This document shows, in pieces, positions 12,501-23,390 of a stretch of DNA of 64,000 bases. The notes beneath the pieces were generated by a model. It was given only the letters and a program-made list of their open reading frames with translations. It was not told the origin of the DNA and did no database searches. Source of the DNA: Chimonanthus salicifolius (lineage: Eukaryota; Streptophyta; Magnoliopsida; Laurales; Calycanthaceae). Position 1 is the stretch's first letter. The number at the start of each line of letters is the position of its first letter. Location: NCBI GenBank assembly GCA_013350335.1, contig CM023541.1:39672739-39736738 (forward strand), written 5' to 3'. The position numbers were made by a program, and so were the translations under genes.

Positions 12501-13935
12501 GCAAAGGAAATTCCAATGAACTGGGTTCTGTACTGAGGTGAAAATTTCATCGAGTGGGAGAAAATTGACAATGGCATTTGGGTGGTTCAGGAATAGACCA
12601 ACTTAAAAAATGGAGGGAATTTTCATTAAATGATTTAATTACTTCTCCAGGAATCAGTACCTTTGCCCAATACAAACAACAAATTCAGAACCAAGATCAA
12701 AATCTAATAAACCACCATATTTCATCCAAGGAAGCGATGCCCAAAACCAGGCAATTCAACACTTGGATGAAAATTCTTCGTCAAAAAGTAGGATATCTAG
12801 GTGATTCAGGAATAGGCATCTCGGGGAAAAACTAAGAGAATAGTGAAATCACTCTCTGGAGGCAAAATCTATTGAAATCACCATTTCATAAAAAAAACAT
12901 AGGGTGCATGAGATCAGGGGAAACTTTTCAAGCGATGAGAACAACCAGGAAATCTAGTACTGCAGTGAAAAAATCTCAGAAAGAAATTTCAAAAAAAGTT
13001 GAAATCCAAGAGGAATCAAGCCCATTCGGAAATAGCCAAATAGAATTTTCACCAGGCAGTGCAATTACTTTCTCCAGGTGGTTCAGTATTTTTCGAACAG
13101 CATATAGAACCAAGTCGAAATTAAAGAGACTGACAAAGTCGATCCGAAATCTAAATCAATTAAACCACCGTTCATCAAAGAAACATATTGGCAGAGGGTG
13201 TATAGGAATTGGGCAGAATTTTCAAATTAATGCGGACAAGCAGGAAATTCAATACGACAGTGAACTTCTTTGTCAGAAAGTGGATGAAAGATGAAATCCA
13301 CAGGGCATCCTGTGGGGGGAAAAGGGAGAATTTTCACCAGGGTGGAATTATCCCTGGGGGTTCAGTAATTTCCACCCAATCCAAGAATACTCACAGAAGC
13401 AATCCCATATCAAAATTGAATGAAATCAATATTTCTCATCAAACATATACAGAGAACCAATCCAAAACCAAAGAAAACGAATCGAACCTGCAAAAGCAAG
13501 AAAGAAGACGAAAATCACAACGGGCCAAGCTTGGGCTGGATCGCGATCCTCAGGCAAGTACTCATTCAGGAAGCTCAGTCTGCCCGAAACCTCCTTCAAC
13601 GGCCCTCTCATCTTCCTCACAACAAACGAATCCTCCTTCCCAAGGCTCTGCACCACTATATCCCTACACCCCCTGCCCAATTCCTGCAGCATTTCTGCCG
13701 TTGCCTTCGCAAATCCCTTCACCTGATCTTTAAAGCTCTCCACTGCCACTTCCTCCACTGCATGAATGCCGCCCACACCCCTACCTTCAAACCTCTCCAA
13801 CGGCACACCGAGGACGGCAGGCACACCGAGGACGGCCGGCAGCCCCTCGCTGGGGTACCTTATGCCCGTGTCCTGCACCAGACTGGCCAATTCATCACTC
13901 CATGACATGGATCCAGATCTAGATGCTTCTTCCAT
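586..13935 (-). CDS. Alpha/beta-hydrolase superfamily protein, 3'-partial
   Basis: Minus-strand gene, exons 13935-13488, 8586-8395, 8272-8033, 3640-3423 and 837-586 (450 codons, all junctions GT-AG and in phase). The start is the ATG at 13935; a GTG three codons upstream is not a plausible plant start. Residues about 138-155 form a hydrophobic membrane segment. The hydrolase domain follows: LPDGRHVAYQE in exon 2, YDLPGFGESDPH and the nucleophile elbow LGYSGGG (Ser about 275) in exon 3, FINPYESS in exon 4 and KPFVEEAVLQVSKWGF in exon 5. The order and motifs match the plant family that includes Arabidopsis At5g02970 and At3g09690 (about 510-530 residues). The final exon with the catalytic His is outside the window. 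An 18-base tandem duplication gives AVLGVP twice near residue 40. Substrate is unknown. Confidence 0.88.
1679..1703. repeat. (CT)n microsatellite
   Basis: About twelve CT units, uninterrupted, inside hydrolase intron 4. Confidence 0.9.
2245..2437 (-). mobile_element. tRNA-derived SINE, minus strand, 9-bp TSD
   Basis: On the minus strand a tRNA-like head (GTTCGAGTGGTTGGG, then the box-B-like GGTCTTGCCCTCAAACCC) is followed by a body and a poly(A) tail, seen as poly(T) at about 2249-2259. The perfect duplication ATGGCACTT lies at 2236-2244 and 2438-2446. It sits in hydrolase intron 4, in the same orientation as the gene. Confidence 0.8.
4336..4500 (+). mobile_element. SINE, plus strand, degenerate
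   Basis: The body contains GGTGTAGCTTGGTTGG (box-A-like), AGGCCTCGAGTACC (decayed box B) and the tail GGGAATAATCTCAC...GGGGATACCCACATTATC. The tail matches that of the SINE at 17582-17773, so both belong to one family. I could not fix a target-site duplication. Confidence 0.6.
5057..5339 (+). mobile_element. 5'-truncated L1-type LINE (RNase H tail)
   Basis: The decayed end of an RNase H domain (a cysteine-less form of the ...LAKxGVHLQxPALEIF segment also encoded by the large LINE at 34153-40002) runs into a 3' UTR and poly(A). It is flanked by 15-base duplications ACTCTGCCCTAGGTC (5042-5056) and ACTTTGTCCTAGGTC (5340-5354), two mismatches. This is typical target-primed insertion with 5' truncation, in hydrolase intron 3. 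Confidence 0.75.
6380..6930 (+). mobile_element. RTE-type LINE 3' fragment
   Basis: The interrupted reading frame matches the end of RTE-clade ORF2: a segment reading KTWMEQIKKDMADSG precedes MIYDRIKWRNR and a RxxDRR stop context. The unit MIYDRIKW is duplicated. The piece ends in ATGATGATG, the usual RTE 3' simple repeat. Stops and frameshifts show it is dead. A shorter relative lies at 43025-43365. Confidence 0.7.
8587..13487 (-). other. Hydrolase intron 1 (4.9 kb)
   Basis: The first intron separates the membrane-anchor exon from the hydrolase-domain exons. At 9537-9700 is a fragment beginning TAGGGGTGCAACTAGCC with repeated CCCGA words, resembling one end of a hAT MITE without a matching other end. 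Bases 12490-13440 hold a degenerate tandem repeat (listed separately). Elsewhere I see AT-rich DNA without recognisable exons. Confidence 0.6.
12490..13440. repeat. Degenerate tandem repeat, about 190-290 bp period
   Basis: Diverged copies share the ordered words CAGGAAATTCAATAC..CAGTGAA (about 12508, 12756, 12949, 13240), AAATTTTCACCAGG / TCTCCAGG, GGTTCAGTA / GATTCAGGAATAGG and AAACCACCRTTCATCAAAGAAAC (about 12712, 12875, 13163, 13428). Copy spacing varies. The open frames seen on the plus strand across it are by-products of the repeat. Confidence 0.65.
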
Positions 13936-14183
13936 TTCCACCACCTAGAAACCAGATTGCATTTGCCTGCTTTAGAAGTTTCTTATTCTGCTTCTTGAGA
14001 TGGAAGGGGAATTGACGGCTGAGATCTAACTGGAAATGTGTGGTGGAGGTGGTAATGAAGATAAATTCGTCTCCTTTCCTTTTCCTTCTTTTCCTTTTCT
14101 TTTTGTTTTATATTTTACTGGGAGATTCGGATTCGGATTCGGATGGACGAAATGACTGGGTGATGCTAAAAGGCACAGTGGGT

Positions 14184-14196
14184 GCTTTTTATAACC
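14184..14196 (-). promoter_or_regulatory. Candidate TATA box of the hydrolase gene
   Basis: The minus strand reads GGTTATAAAAAGC about 250 bases upstream of the ATG at 13935. Spacing and sequence suit a core promoter with a leader of roughly 200 bases. No transcript evidence is available. Confidence 0.45.
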
Positions 14197-14199
14197 GCC

Positions 14200-17100
14200 A
14201 TTAATGGCGTTTTGTGAAGCTTTTTTGAGGTGGACTTGCAGAGAAGTGATAAGATTGATGACCAGTTGTTTGGTGAGACAAAATCCATCAACCGCTACAG
14301 AGATTTTTCTAATCCATCTATTAATATTTAATAGTATAACAAGTATGACTGTAAAATACATTAATTTTATTAAATAGAAAGAATTATTCTCATAAAAAAA
14401 TATTTTATCTAAAATATTTTACAATTTCATCTGAAATCTTGAAATGAATTGTTAATATTAAAATTGGTCTTCATCATCTAACCGTCCATAAAATTAATAT
14501 TAAATAAATGGCTAAAACTCTTTTAATAGACCGAATTTAATATACATCTATTTTAGAAAATATTTTATTTTTACTTAAAAAGACTGATATTCTCCACAAA
14601 GATGCTATATATTGTATTTAAAATGTTGTAAGAAAATGTCCGTACAACTTCCGCCATGATTAACAGAGAAGGCGGAGTAGGTGGCGGAGTGAGGTGGAGT
14701 GAGATCTACGGTGGAGGATTTACTCCGTGGCTGGTAACCGCTATGTCGTGGAATTGAAGTGCCCTTTATCTAACGGATTTGGCGGGGACCATCATTCTTT
14801 ATTTATTATTATTGTTATTTATTATTTATTATTGTTATTTAGAAAAATGAAAACTTGACTCGGTTGAAAAAGTTGAGTCCATTCGGAGGGAGTCAACACA
14901 ACGTCTTCGTGGCATCTCGTGAGTTAATGTGACTCAATCGGGAATGAGTCTTGTATGAGTCAAACAAGTTATAATATTATTATTTTTTAATTCAAATCTA
15001 GATTTCACGAGTTAAAATCGAATGTTAAATGATAAAGCTACTATGATTTTCTTATAGTCAAATTAATGTTTGGACTTGATTGGATTTTAATAAAGAATTA
15101 CTAAAAATTATCATCATTAATTATTTATTATACTTTTCTTTTATTCTATTTCAGTAAAAATTTATTTGTCATTGTTTATTATTTCAATTTATAATATCGT
15201 GGTTCCAACCAATCCTTCATAATTTTTAGTAATTAATTTTATAATATAAAATATATTATATTTATTATAACATTATATTAATATTACAACTTAAAAGTAG
15301 CTCGATCCAATAGTTGTATCTAATTAAATTGAATACTTAAAAATAGTTTAATTAGTGATTTAATTTTTAAAACATTCACCTAAATGACTCATTACGTGAT
15401 GGCTCCTTATAGATTCAAGCTTCAAGAATTCCTAAATTTGAATTTTTGCTAACAATTCATGTAAATTGGTATGCATTTTATATTTTTTGATAAATTATGA
15501 GTATAATTTTAAATATAAGTGATAAATAGCCTAATAATATTGAAAATAATATTATAAATTCTTCAATGAAATAATTAATGTTAATTAAAAAAATTATTTA
15601 TGAAATCTCTGAAAGAATTTTTTATTTATTTATGGTCCTCACTTTTAAGGATAAAATTAAAGTAAAAGTTTCCACGTCAATGTTAGGTGATGCCTCCCTT
15701 TCATAGTGAAGAAATGCATAATACCTAATTTAATCTAATTCAATGATGAACTTAATAATTGAATAAGATCCCATACAGTCCATTCGTCAACTAATAATTG
15801 TGAAGATCGTATAATCTCACATGGAACGAAGAGCAAATGAGACAAGAAGACTTTGTTTGAGAATTTTATACTTTTAATAAGTTCTTAATTTAATTATAAT
15901 TTTTTATTGAAATTGATTTTTTTTAATTTTTAAAGAGAATTTTATTGATATTTTAGTTGTATTGACTATCTCGGCCAAAATTTATAAATGAATAAAATTA
16001 TTAGTTAGATGATTCAGCTGTTATTTTATTTAAAACTTAGGGGCTTAAGCTTTATTTAAAAGCTGAGGAACTTGAGATATCTTCAGGTAAATCTGACTCC
16101 GTAGATGAGTTCGGGATATCAAATAAGGATAGCCAAAATTATTTAGAAACAAAGGGATGACAAAAGCCAATTGATTTGACGCAAAACATCGATTTAACAA
16201 AATCAACGGTTCACACATCAACGCTTGGATTGAGCGTATAAAACATCAAAACATAAAACCGAAAACACAAAATGCTCGGCCAAAACACAGATTAAACAAA
16301 CAATATTTTCTTGAAAATTTTTTACTTTCGGAGGTATTGGTTCTTTTAAAGGGGTAAATATTTGAAAATCAGGTAATGGTTAAAATAAACGGTGAAGTCC
16401 ATTGAACTCATCATTTGAAAACACTAATGAAATGGTTTTATGAATATTTAAAAATAATAATAAATGAAATATAAATATTTACAATTTTATCCTTCCAACT
16501 TTAAGGAGTATTGGGTCAAATTTGGTATTTTCAGAAATTCCACTCAGTAATCTTCATGATAAACAGAACATAAAGCATATTTAACAGTACAAAATTATAC
16601 AATTGAGCCTTATCAAGGATTGGGGGTATTACATACAGAGTGCTTTATGTTTAAAAAAAAATACACACTGCTTCACATAGTCTGCAATGCGTTCTATATT
16701 ATGCTTTGTTATAGTCGAATGCTACACACACTCACACAGTACATATAATACTCTAAGCTATCTATTACTCAATGCTTCCCATAATAATAATAATAAACAA
16801 TGACTACCAAAATACGTAGAAGAATATTTTTTTAAAAACCTCAAGATTAAAGTTCTTAAATTGGATATAAGAATAAAACTTTGAACCATGTAATTGGCCT
16901 AATTCTGCCGTTTTTTTCTTTTCTTTTTTTCAAAACACCATAACTTGTACAATGCAGGGCACACATTATTTAAGTAACAAAATCTTTACATTAAAATAGA
17001 AACATGGGCTCCATGTGTGCATTAAAAAATTTGGCTCCTTTGCATGCATCAAAAGCTGCCGGAATTAAAAAATGCAATAAAAAATAGTTTAGTTGATATT

Positions 17101-17566
17101 TTCTACAATAGTTTTTTTGTCTGGACTGTGTTACTTTAAAAAATTTAAATAAATTTGAGATTTTATGAAATTTAATAATTTTTTCCCAAAGAATATGATG
17201 TTTCATTAAAGCACGATTATGTAAAAAACTTTGAAATTCTATAGTGTTTCAATGTAAGGAACTTATAAATTCCTATGGCCCAAATCTTAAACGTGAAGAG
17301 ACAGAAACCCAACCTCAAATCTTGAAACGTGGGGAGAAAAAAATCCACCCTTGAATCTTGAAACGTGACGAGACATACACCCACCCTACATTATTTACAA
17401 ACATTTGAGAGAGAGATTTTTTTATTCATAAGGGGGATAAGCAACCTAATCATTTCATGAAGTAGTTTTCTATTGGGGGAGAATTTTATTAAAAATAGGT
17501 GAGGTCAGAAATCCTTTTTATTGAAAATGTATGAAATACCAAAATTGGAAAATAAGGTTTGGTTTA
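14200..17566. other. AT-rich intergenic DNA
   Basis: Upstream of the hydrolase gene. Bases 14640-14760 are relatively GC-rich and probably promoter-proximal. Bases 14795-14840 repeat TTATTATTATTG units. I see no coding frame, tRNA or element with recognisable ends. Confidence 0.5.
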
Positions 17567-17581
17567 AAAATTCAAAATTTC

Positions 17582-17773
17582 TTAACGTTGGTGTGACGGT
17601 AAAAAATCTCTACTTATGAATAGAGGTCTTGAGTTTGATTTATGTTCAAATTCATTTCTCATGGGATTACTCCTCATTGACTTATCCAATGTGTAGATCA
17701 TGAGGCTTACATATGTTCGTAGAATTAGTCTCACCTTTAATGTGGAGTGAGGATACCCATGTTACAAAAAAAG
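17582..17773 (+). mobile_element. tRNA-derived SINE with perfect 15-bp TSD
   Basis: The head has GGTGTGACGGTAAAA (box-A-like) and GGTCTTGAGTTTGATTT (box-B-like). The body ends GAGGATACCCATGTTAC followed by an A-rich tail. The duplication AAAATTCAAAATTTC is perfect at 17567-17581 and 17774-17788. The tail is shared with the SINE at 4336-4500. Confidence 0.85.
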
Positions 17774-17788
17774 AAAATTCAAAATTTC

Positions 17789-19642
17789 AATGAAAATGGT
17801 TTTCTTAGAAAAATATGAACACAACATAATAAATGCTTAAGTTTCATTGTCAGGAAGGGTTTCTCATTGGATGAGCAAAGGAAGGACACTAGTTTTATTG
17901 ACAAATAGATTGCATCTAAACTCAAAGGGATTAGAGTGATCGACATCAAAATCAGAGTTCTGAGTTCGATTCTTACTCTACCTAGGGTCAACTACACTCA
18001 TAAGTAAAAAGGCAACCGCCTTAGGCCCCCACTTATAAAAAAGGCCCAAATTTTTTGTCCACACTTGGCAGCAAATCAAGGTTATTTCCCTGACAATGCT
18101 CAATGAGACGACTTACGACTCACAAATGGAGTCTCGCTCGTTCGTCGAGAAAATGAGTAAGGGCGTCGACTTTATTTCAGATCACACATCGCTAAAATTG
18201 CCTCAAACCTTCCATTTATTTAAGCATTCATCTTACCTTATGCCTAGATTTTTATCTCAATACGTTAGTGTTCTATTTCTTTTTCTTCTCCATGAACCTT
18301 AAACTTATGGGTTGTAAGAATTGAAATTTTAAAAAAGAAATAAATTTGAGTTTAACAAAACTTGAATACAAAAATTTAATTAGTAATTTTGCATCTTAAA
18401 AAGTAAGAAAAATAATTTTAGATAAATTCTTTTATTATATATAATTAAAATTTTAATTAAATGATACTTATAATAATATGTTAAATACCACAAATACCCC
18501 ATTTAAAATTTTTGCCTTAGACTTCAACTTATGTTGAGACGGCTCTGACTCTACTCCAAGAGGTCACTCTATGTAGAAATATCTGGTATATATAAATAGG
18601 GAGATTTATAAATACTCCAAAGATTAATCGATGACGGTCAAAAGACGCTTTGACCTTAAAAAAATTAGAATGGAATCCCAAAACCAAAAAGTCAAGATGT
18701 CCTACAAAAGAAGGAACTGAAGTATAATAGAGAGGAGGGAAAAGGATTCAAGAACAATTCAACCAGCAAAGACAAAGTAAGACGAAGAAGGAAAGGATTT
18801 AAATTTTAAACATTTCATTTTTCATAAAATGGTGTGGTTTCAATTCTTTTGTATTAGACTAGTAAAAGATGCTAACGAGTAAATAACTCTTTTTATTCAA
18901 ATGGAAAATGGCAAAGAAAGTGGCAAGAGTTTTATTCAAAATAAGCAAGTAAAGAGAAGATCAAATATCTTCACATTGACATTTATTTTTAATACCAACG
19001 TGTACATGTCTCTTAGAGCATTTGACTAATGTTTGGAACACGTGTAAACTTCTCTATCCACAAACACCGAATAACACTATAAATCTAAAGAAAATGTTAC
19101 AAATTATAATAGGAAATAAATAAATGATTACAACACTTCAACATATTTGAAATGTAAAAAAAAAAATACACTTTAAGTAAACTCCCAAATTGTCTATTGC
19201 TATGATCCAAATTCTCAAATTCAAGCTTTTAAATAAGATTCTCAATGTCATAACAAAAACTTGTGCAGCGACCAAACTTCCTATGGTAACAATAGTATTT
19301 GAAATTCTTTTGTTTTCCACATGAGTTCTGATATTTGGAGCTAACTGAACTAAGTTTTGGGTTACAATTATATCCAACTAATCCCCACTTTTTGTTAAAA
19401 TCATAAGAATAGTTCATATTTGATTTATGATTGTTCTTTTCGATTATTGTTGTTGGAGTTCTTCTTGGGTTTATTTTTCTTAGTTTGCACCTTTGTTTTG
19501 TTGTTTTTAATGGTTGCAACGACCTTTAATTTTAATTAACTTATATTCTACATATAAGTAGTAATATTATGTAATAAAGAGTTCAATTTGTTTGACCTGC
19601 CTCAATCTAATTTGAAAATTCATAAGTTAAGTTGAGTTACTT
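17789..19642. other. Intergenic DNA, degraded repeats
   Basis: Near 17930-17980 there is a box-B-like phrase (GTTCTGAGTTCGATTC), perhaps a SINE remnant. The rest is AT-rich, with no gene that I can support. Confidence 0.4.
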
Positions 19643-19651
19643 CAATGCATG

Positions 19652-20349
19652 AGCGAGCGATCCTCCCACGGGCATTCTGTGTATAGAGACACGAATTTTA
19701 ATGGATCTCGATTTTACCCTTCACCGGCCGTACCGTAAAAAAAATAAGAATGTCGAGAATCGGATCACCAAACGGATTCCTTAATGACCCTCGGCGAGCC
19801 GAATTCCCCGAATACAGCAATGTCTAAAATTGGATCACCAACCAGATCCCTTAATAGCCTTCAGCGATCCGAATACAAGAATTCCAAAATCGGATCACCA
19901 ACCGGATCCCTTAATGGCCCTCGGTGAACCGAATACAGGAATGTCCAAAATTTCAATGGGCTGATTTTTACGGTTAATGTGAATTTCGGTGAGCCGATTT
20001 GAAATTTCGAAGAGCCGAATTGCACTATTCATGAATTTCGACGAGCCGATTTGAAATTTCGGATAGCTAAATTGCACTGTTCATGAATTTCGGCGAGCCG
20101 AATTGCCTGTTCATAAATTTTGGAGAGCCGACTTGCAATTTCGGAGAGCCGGATTGCATTGTTCATGAATTTTGGTGAGCCGACTTGCAATTTCAGATAG
20201 TCGAATTGCACTGTTCATGAATTTTGGCGAGTCGATTTGCACTGTTCATGCATTCTTTTTTCTTCGGTACGGCAGGTGGAGGGCAAATTGGGCATACGGT
20301 AAAATCTGTGTCTATATATACAAAATACCCGTGTGAGGATCACTGGGCC
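19652..20349. mobile_element. Mutator-like MITE with long TIRs and 9-bp TSD
   Basis: The two ends are inverted copies of about 75 bases: GATCCTCCCACGGG...GACACGAATTTTA...CCGTACCG at the left, and its imperfect complement at 20270-20340. The perfect 9-base duplication CAATGCATG lies at 19643-19651 and 20350-20358. Long TIRs plus a 9-bp duplication fit a non-autonomous Mutator-like element. No transposase is encoded. The interior is tandemly repeated (next entry). Relatives lie at 21868-22172 and 30605-30945. Confidence 0.82.
19690..20250. repeat. Two tandem arrays inside the MITE
   Basis: Bases 19690-19955 hold three units of about 68 bases with the phrase CGGATCACCAACCGGATCCC. Bases 19980-20250 hold units of about 60 bases with TTCATGAATTTCGGCGAGCC and variants ending GCCGATTTG, GCCGACTTGC or GCCGAATTGC. 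Confidence 0.8.
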
Positions 20350-20411
20350 CAATGCATGGGTTGAGAAGTGTTTTAATATAAGATACGAGACAAGTTGAGT
20401 AGCCGTCAAAG

Positions 20412-21720
20412 CATGGAAACAAATTTCGGCTAAGATTTGAGATGTCGGCCGATATCCGATATATATCGCCGATATCGGCCGATAAAAGTAGTTTAAAAAA
20501 AAAATAGAAGAGATAAATTTCTCATAGATTTAAATCCCTGGGTCAAAGTAATAGATTACAAATATTGCATTTGATTAAGTTGAACCTTTGGCCATGAATC
20601 AAGTTGTGGATTGGATCTAACGTTGGGATAGGTTCTGCATTGTTCATAAATTGGGTTGGTACAGTCCATGAATCAAATTAATTATGTTCAATTCAATTTG
20701 TCTCATTTAGTTTATTAAATTTTATTTTTGAAGATGATAAATGAAAGATCTCTTTTACAGTATAACATGCAAATTAAGATCAAACATGAAAGTTATGGGT
20801 CAAAGATTCAAGAACACAAAAGTTTATGACACTTGCCCACAAGGATATTAAAATAAAGAATTAAAACTAACCAAATATACTAAGTAAGACATGTCACCAA
20901 ATAATTGATGGGTTCTACATAATACTTTATTTGATAGTTAATTATATGAATACAAAGTATATAAAGTTTTAATTGGTATTTAAATTTCGATGAACATTGA
21001 TCATTGATTTTCAAAAGTTTAAAAATCAAATAATAAGATAATTAGATAAAGGTCAAACTTCACTTGTAATCTACTCATGAGTTATTCATTTGATGGCTGT
21101 CTTGTTAGAGAGTCTTAATAATAAATTCATGAGAGAACTTTTTTAAAACAAAACAAAGATAAAAGCAGGAGGCATTTTTTTAAATAAAATGAGAAATTTC
21201 TTTATTTTGTTATGTTTATCACTATTCAGATTCTAAAATGGTAACTTTTTCTATAAACACAAGAGTACATTAATCATGATTTTAATTAAAAAATTGGTTA
21301 AAAAATTCAATTATATTTACTACGTCGGCCAGAATATGTAAACGGATCATTTAAAAAAAAATCATCAAAATTTTCAAAATTTGACTGAAATTTTGTGTAA
21401 TTTTTTTACTAAAATTAACGATTTCTACGTTTTGACGGAGACTTAAGTTAAAAAATTTAAGTTGAAATTTCAAATGTCAAATATAATTTGTCAAAATAAT
21501 TTAAATTTTGACTGCTTCTTTGAATAATTTAAATTTTAGAGTTTTGTTGTAAATAATATTTATTGATATCATTTTATCATTTCATTCAGGGGTTTAAATC
21601 TCAGATATCAGCTGAGAATTTTTTTCTCCTATATTTAAAAAAAATAACCTTTATCGGATATCGCCCGATATCTCAAATTTCGGCCGATATATATCTTATT
21701 GGCCGAGATTTGTTTCCCTG
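20412..21720. mobile_element. hAT-like inverted-repeat element
   Basis: Left end CATGGAAACAAATTTCGGC; right end, read on the minus strand, CAGGGAAACAAATCTCGGCC. Both termini then carry palindromic CGGCCGATAT words (20441-20485 and 21655-21700). The interior is AT-rich and non-coding. The CAGGG-type end suggests hAT, but I found no 8-bp duplication, so the class is uncertain. Confidence 0.6.
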
Positions 21721-21867
21721 ATTTCTATCAATAACAAATATGACATGTTCTGAATTAAAAAAAAAATCATTTAGGTTTAACATTATATGCATTTAGAATT
21801 TAGCTTAAAAGTGAAAAGGCACAAGAGACATTTATTATTTGTAGTTTAAAATTTAAGTCTTAAATTT

Positions 21868-22172
21868 AGGGTAACAATCTTTTCGTGGGAGTTTTGTATA
21901 ATTCGACACGGATTTTACTGTATTGCCCATTTTGCCCTTCGAATCGGCTCGTCGGATCACTGACTCTTCTACTACGATATAAATTGGCTCACTGAAATTT
22001 ATCTAAATGAAACTGTTTTTTCATACAGAACAACAAATTGGAACACTGAATAGATCATTGAATTTTTTTAAAATATTTTCGTACAACAGTAGAAAAGTAA
22101 AATAGGCAATATCCTAAATCCCGTATCTCATTACTCAAAATGACGGTCGGAGAATCGCTGCCCAAAATTTAA
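21868..22172. mobile_element. Mutator-like MITE, second copy
   Basis: The left end (ACAATCTTTTCGTGGGAG...GACACGGATTTTACTG...TTTGCCCTTC) is an inverted partner of the right end at 22090-22170. Both match the TIRs of the element at 19652-20349. The flanks TAAATTTA and AAAATTTA may be a decayed duplication. No tandem array inside. Confidence 0.65.
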
Positions 22173-23390
22173 CTTTACTGGCAACTTTGAAAGGCCAACT
22201 AGAAAAGTGGTAAATGTAAGCCTTAGGGCCACCGAGGGTAAATTAGTAATATTTTAAAGATCGGTACTTCATTTGGTTTGGTTCTTGAATTGGTTGAAAA
22301 ATTAACAAAACTAGAAAAGTACCAAATAGAAATGTCTATTCGTGAAGATCTATACGAGGAGTTATCAATTAAGATGGTGATTTATTTATTGCAAAGATTA
22401 TTTTTAGTAAATTGTTTTAATTGAATTGATTACGTAATTTTTAAATAGTATAAAAGTTTAAAAATTAAAAAATAATTTAAACTGATCAATTTTAATGAAT
22501 TAATAAAAATAACTTGAGTTATTCTGAATTAGTTGGTTTAATTTATAGGATTAGAGTAATGATTTTGGATTTAACTCCTTCTAAATTTATTTAATATGTC
22601 AGGCTTGTACATGATTTTGTATATTCGTTGGATTAGTCTTAATGTAGCATGTAGATATTATGATATTAAAAAAAATGACTTGATTGAGGTTATTTTTGAT
22701 AAGTCACATTTTAATATAGACTTTTTAAGCTTATAAAATTGCATGAGTGATGATTATATGTCACTATATAAAGTATTGCTTGAATTAGATTGCTAGTTGA
22801 TGAGAGGGTGCAATTTGATTTGAGTTTGACTTAAATATGAATGATTTAAATTAGTATTTAAGTTGAGATAAGTTAGAATAATTTGGATTAACAATAATTT
22901 TGGTTTAATTTTCAAATTAGAATTTAAAATTGGGTTAATTAAAGTTGGGAGTCTGAATTAAAATTAACTCAACTCAAATTTCATATATTATGTTTTTATT
23001 AATGAAAAACAAAATTTAAAAGTTAATATTTAAATATATAATAAAATATTATTTTTTAACAGAGATAGTTTCAAATTAATAAAAAAAATAGTTATATATT
23101 TATTTAAACCTATATATACAACTTATAATTAAATTATCTAGTGGAAGAGGGACTCCAACTTATCCTAAAGTCGAGTCAGTTGGTTGAGGCTGATTTTAAA
23201 AAAGATGAGTTAAAACTTAAATTTTTTAGATTAGAATGAAATATAATAAAAATTAAATTAAATTGAAGTTAAAAGTCTCTTCAATTCAACTTAAACTGAT
23301 TCGCATCTCTAACTAGGTTTACTATTAATTGAAATATAAAATTTGAAAATTTTAACTATTATTAATCATTTAAATAATTTAATTTAATTT
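22173..23390. other. AT-rich intergenic DNA
   Basis: At 22560-22677 a stretch ending GGATTAGTCTTAATGTAGC and poly(A) resembles the 3' half of the local SINE family, weakly. Otherwise I see only AT-rich sequence. Confidence 0.4.

Noticed and set aside
12578..13733. Several plus-strand open frames of 85-174 codons
   Set aside because: They lie over the degenerate tandem repeat and antisense to hydrolase exon 1; no ATG context, splice pattern or family motif.
17925..17990. Possible tRNA gene (box B-like GTTCGATTC)
   Set aside because: No box A at the right distance and no cloverleaf; better explained as a SINE remnant.
19690..20250. CRISPR-like array of short repeats
   Set aside because: Repeats are contiguous and diverged, without unique spacers, inside a plant MITE; the genome is eukaryotic.
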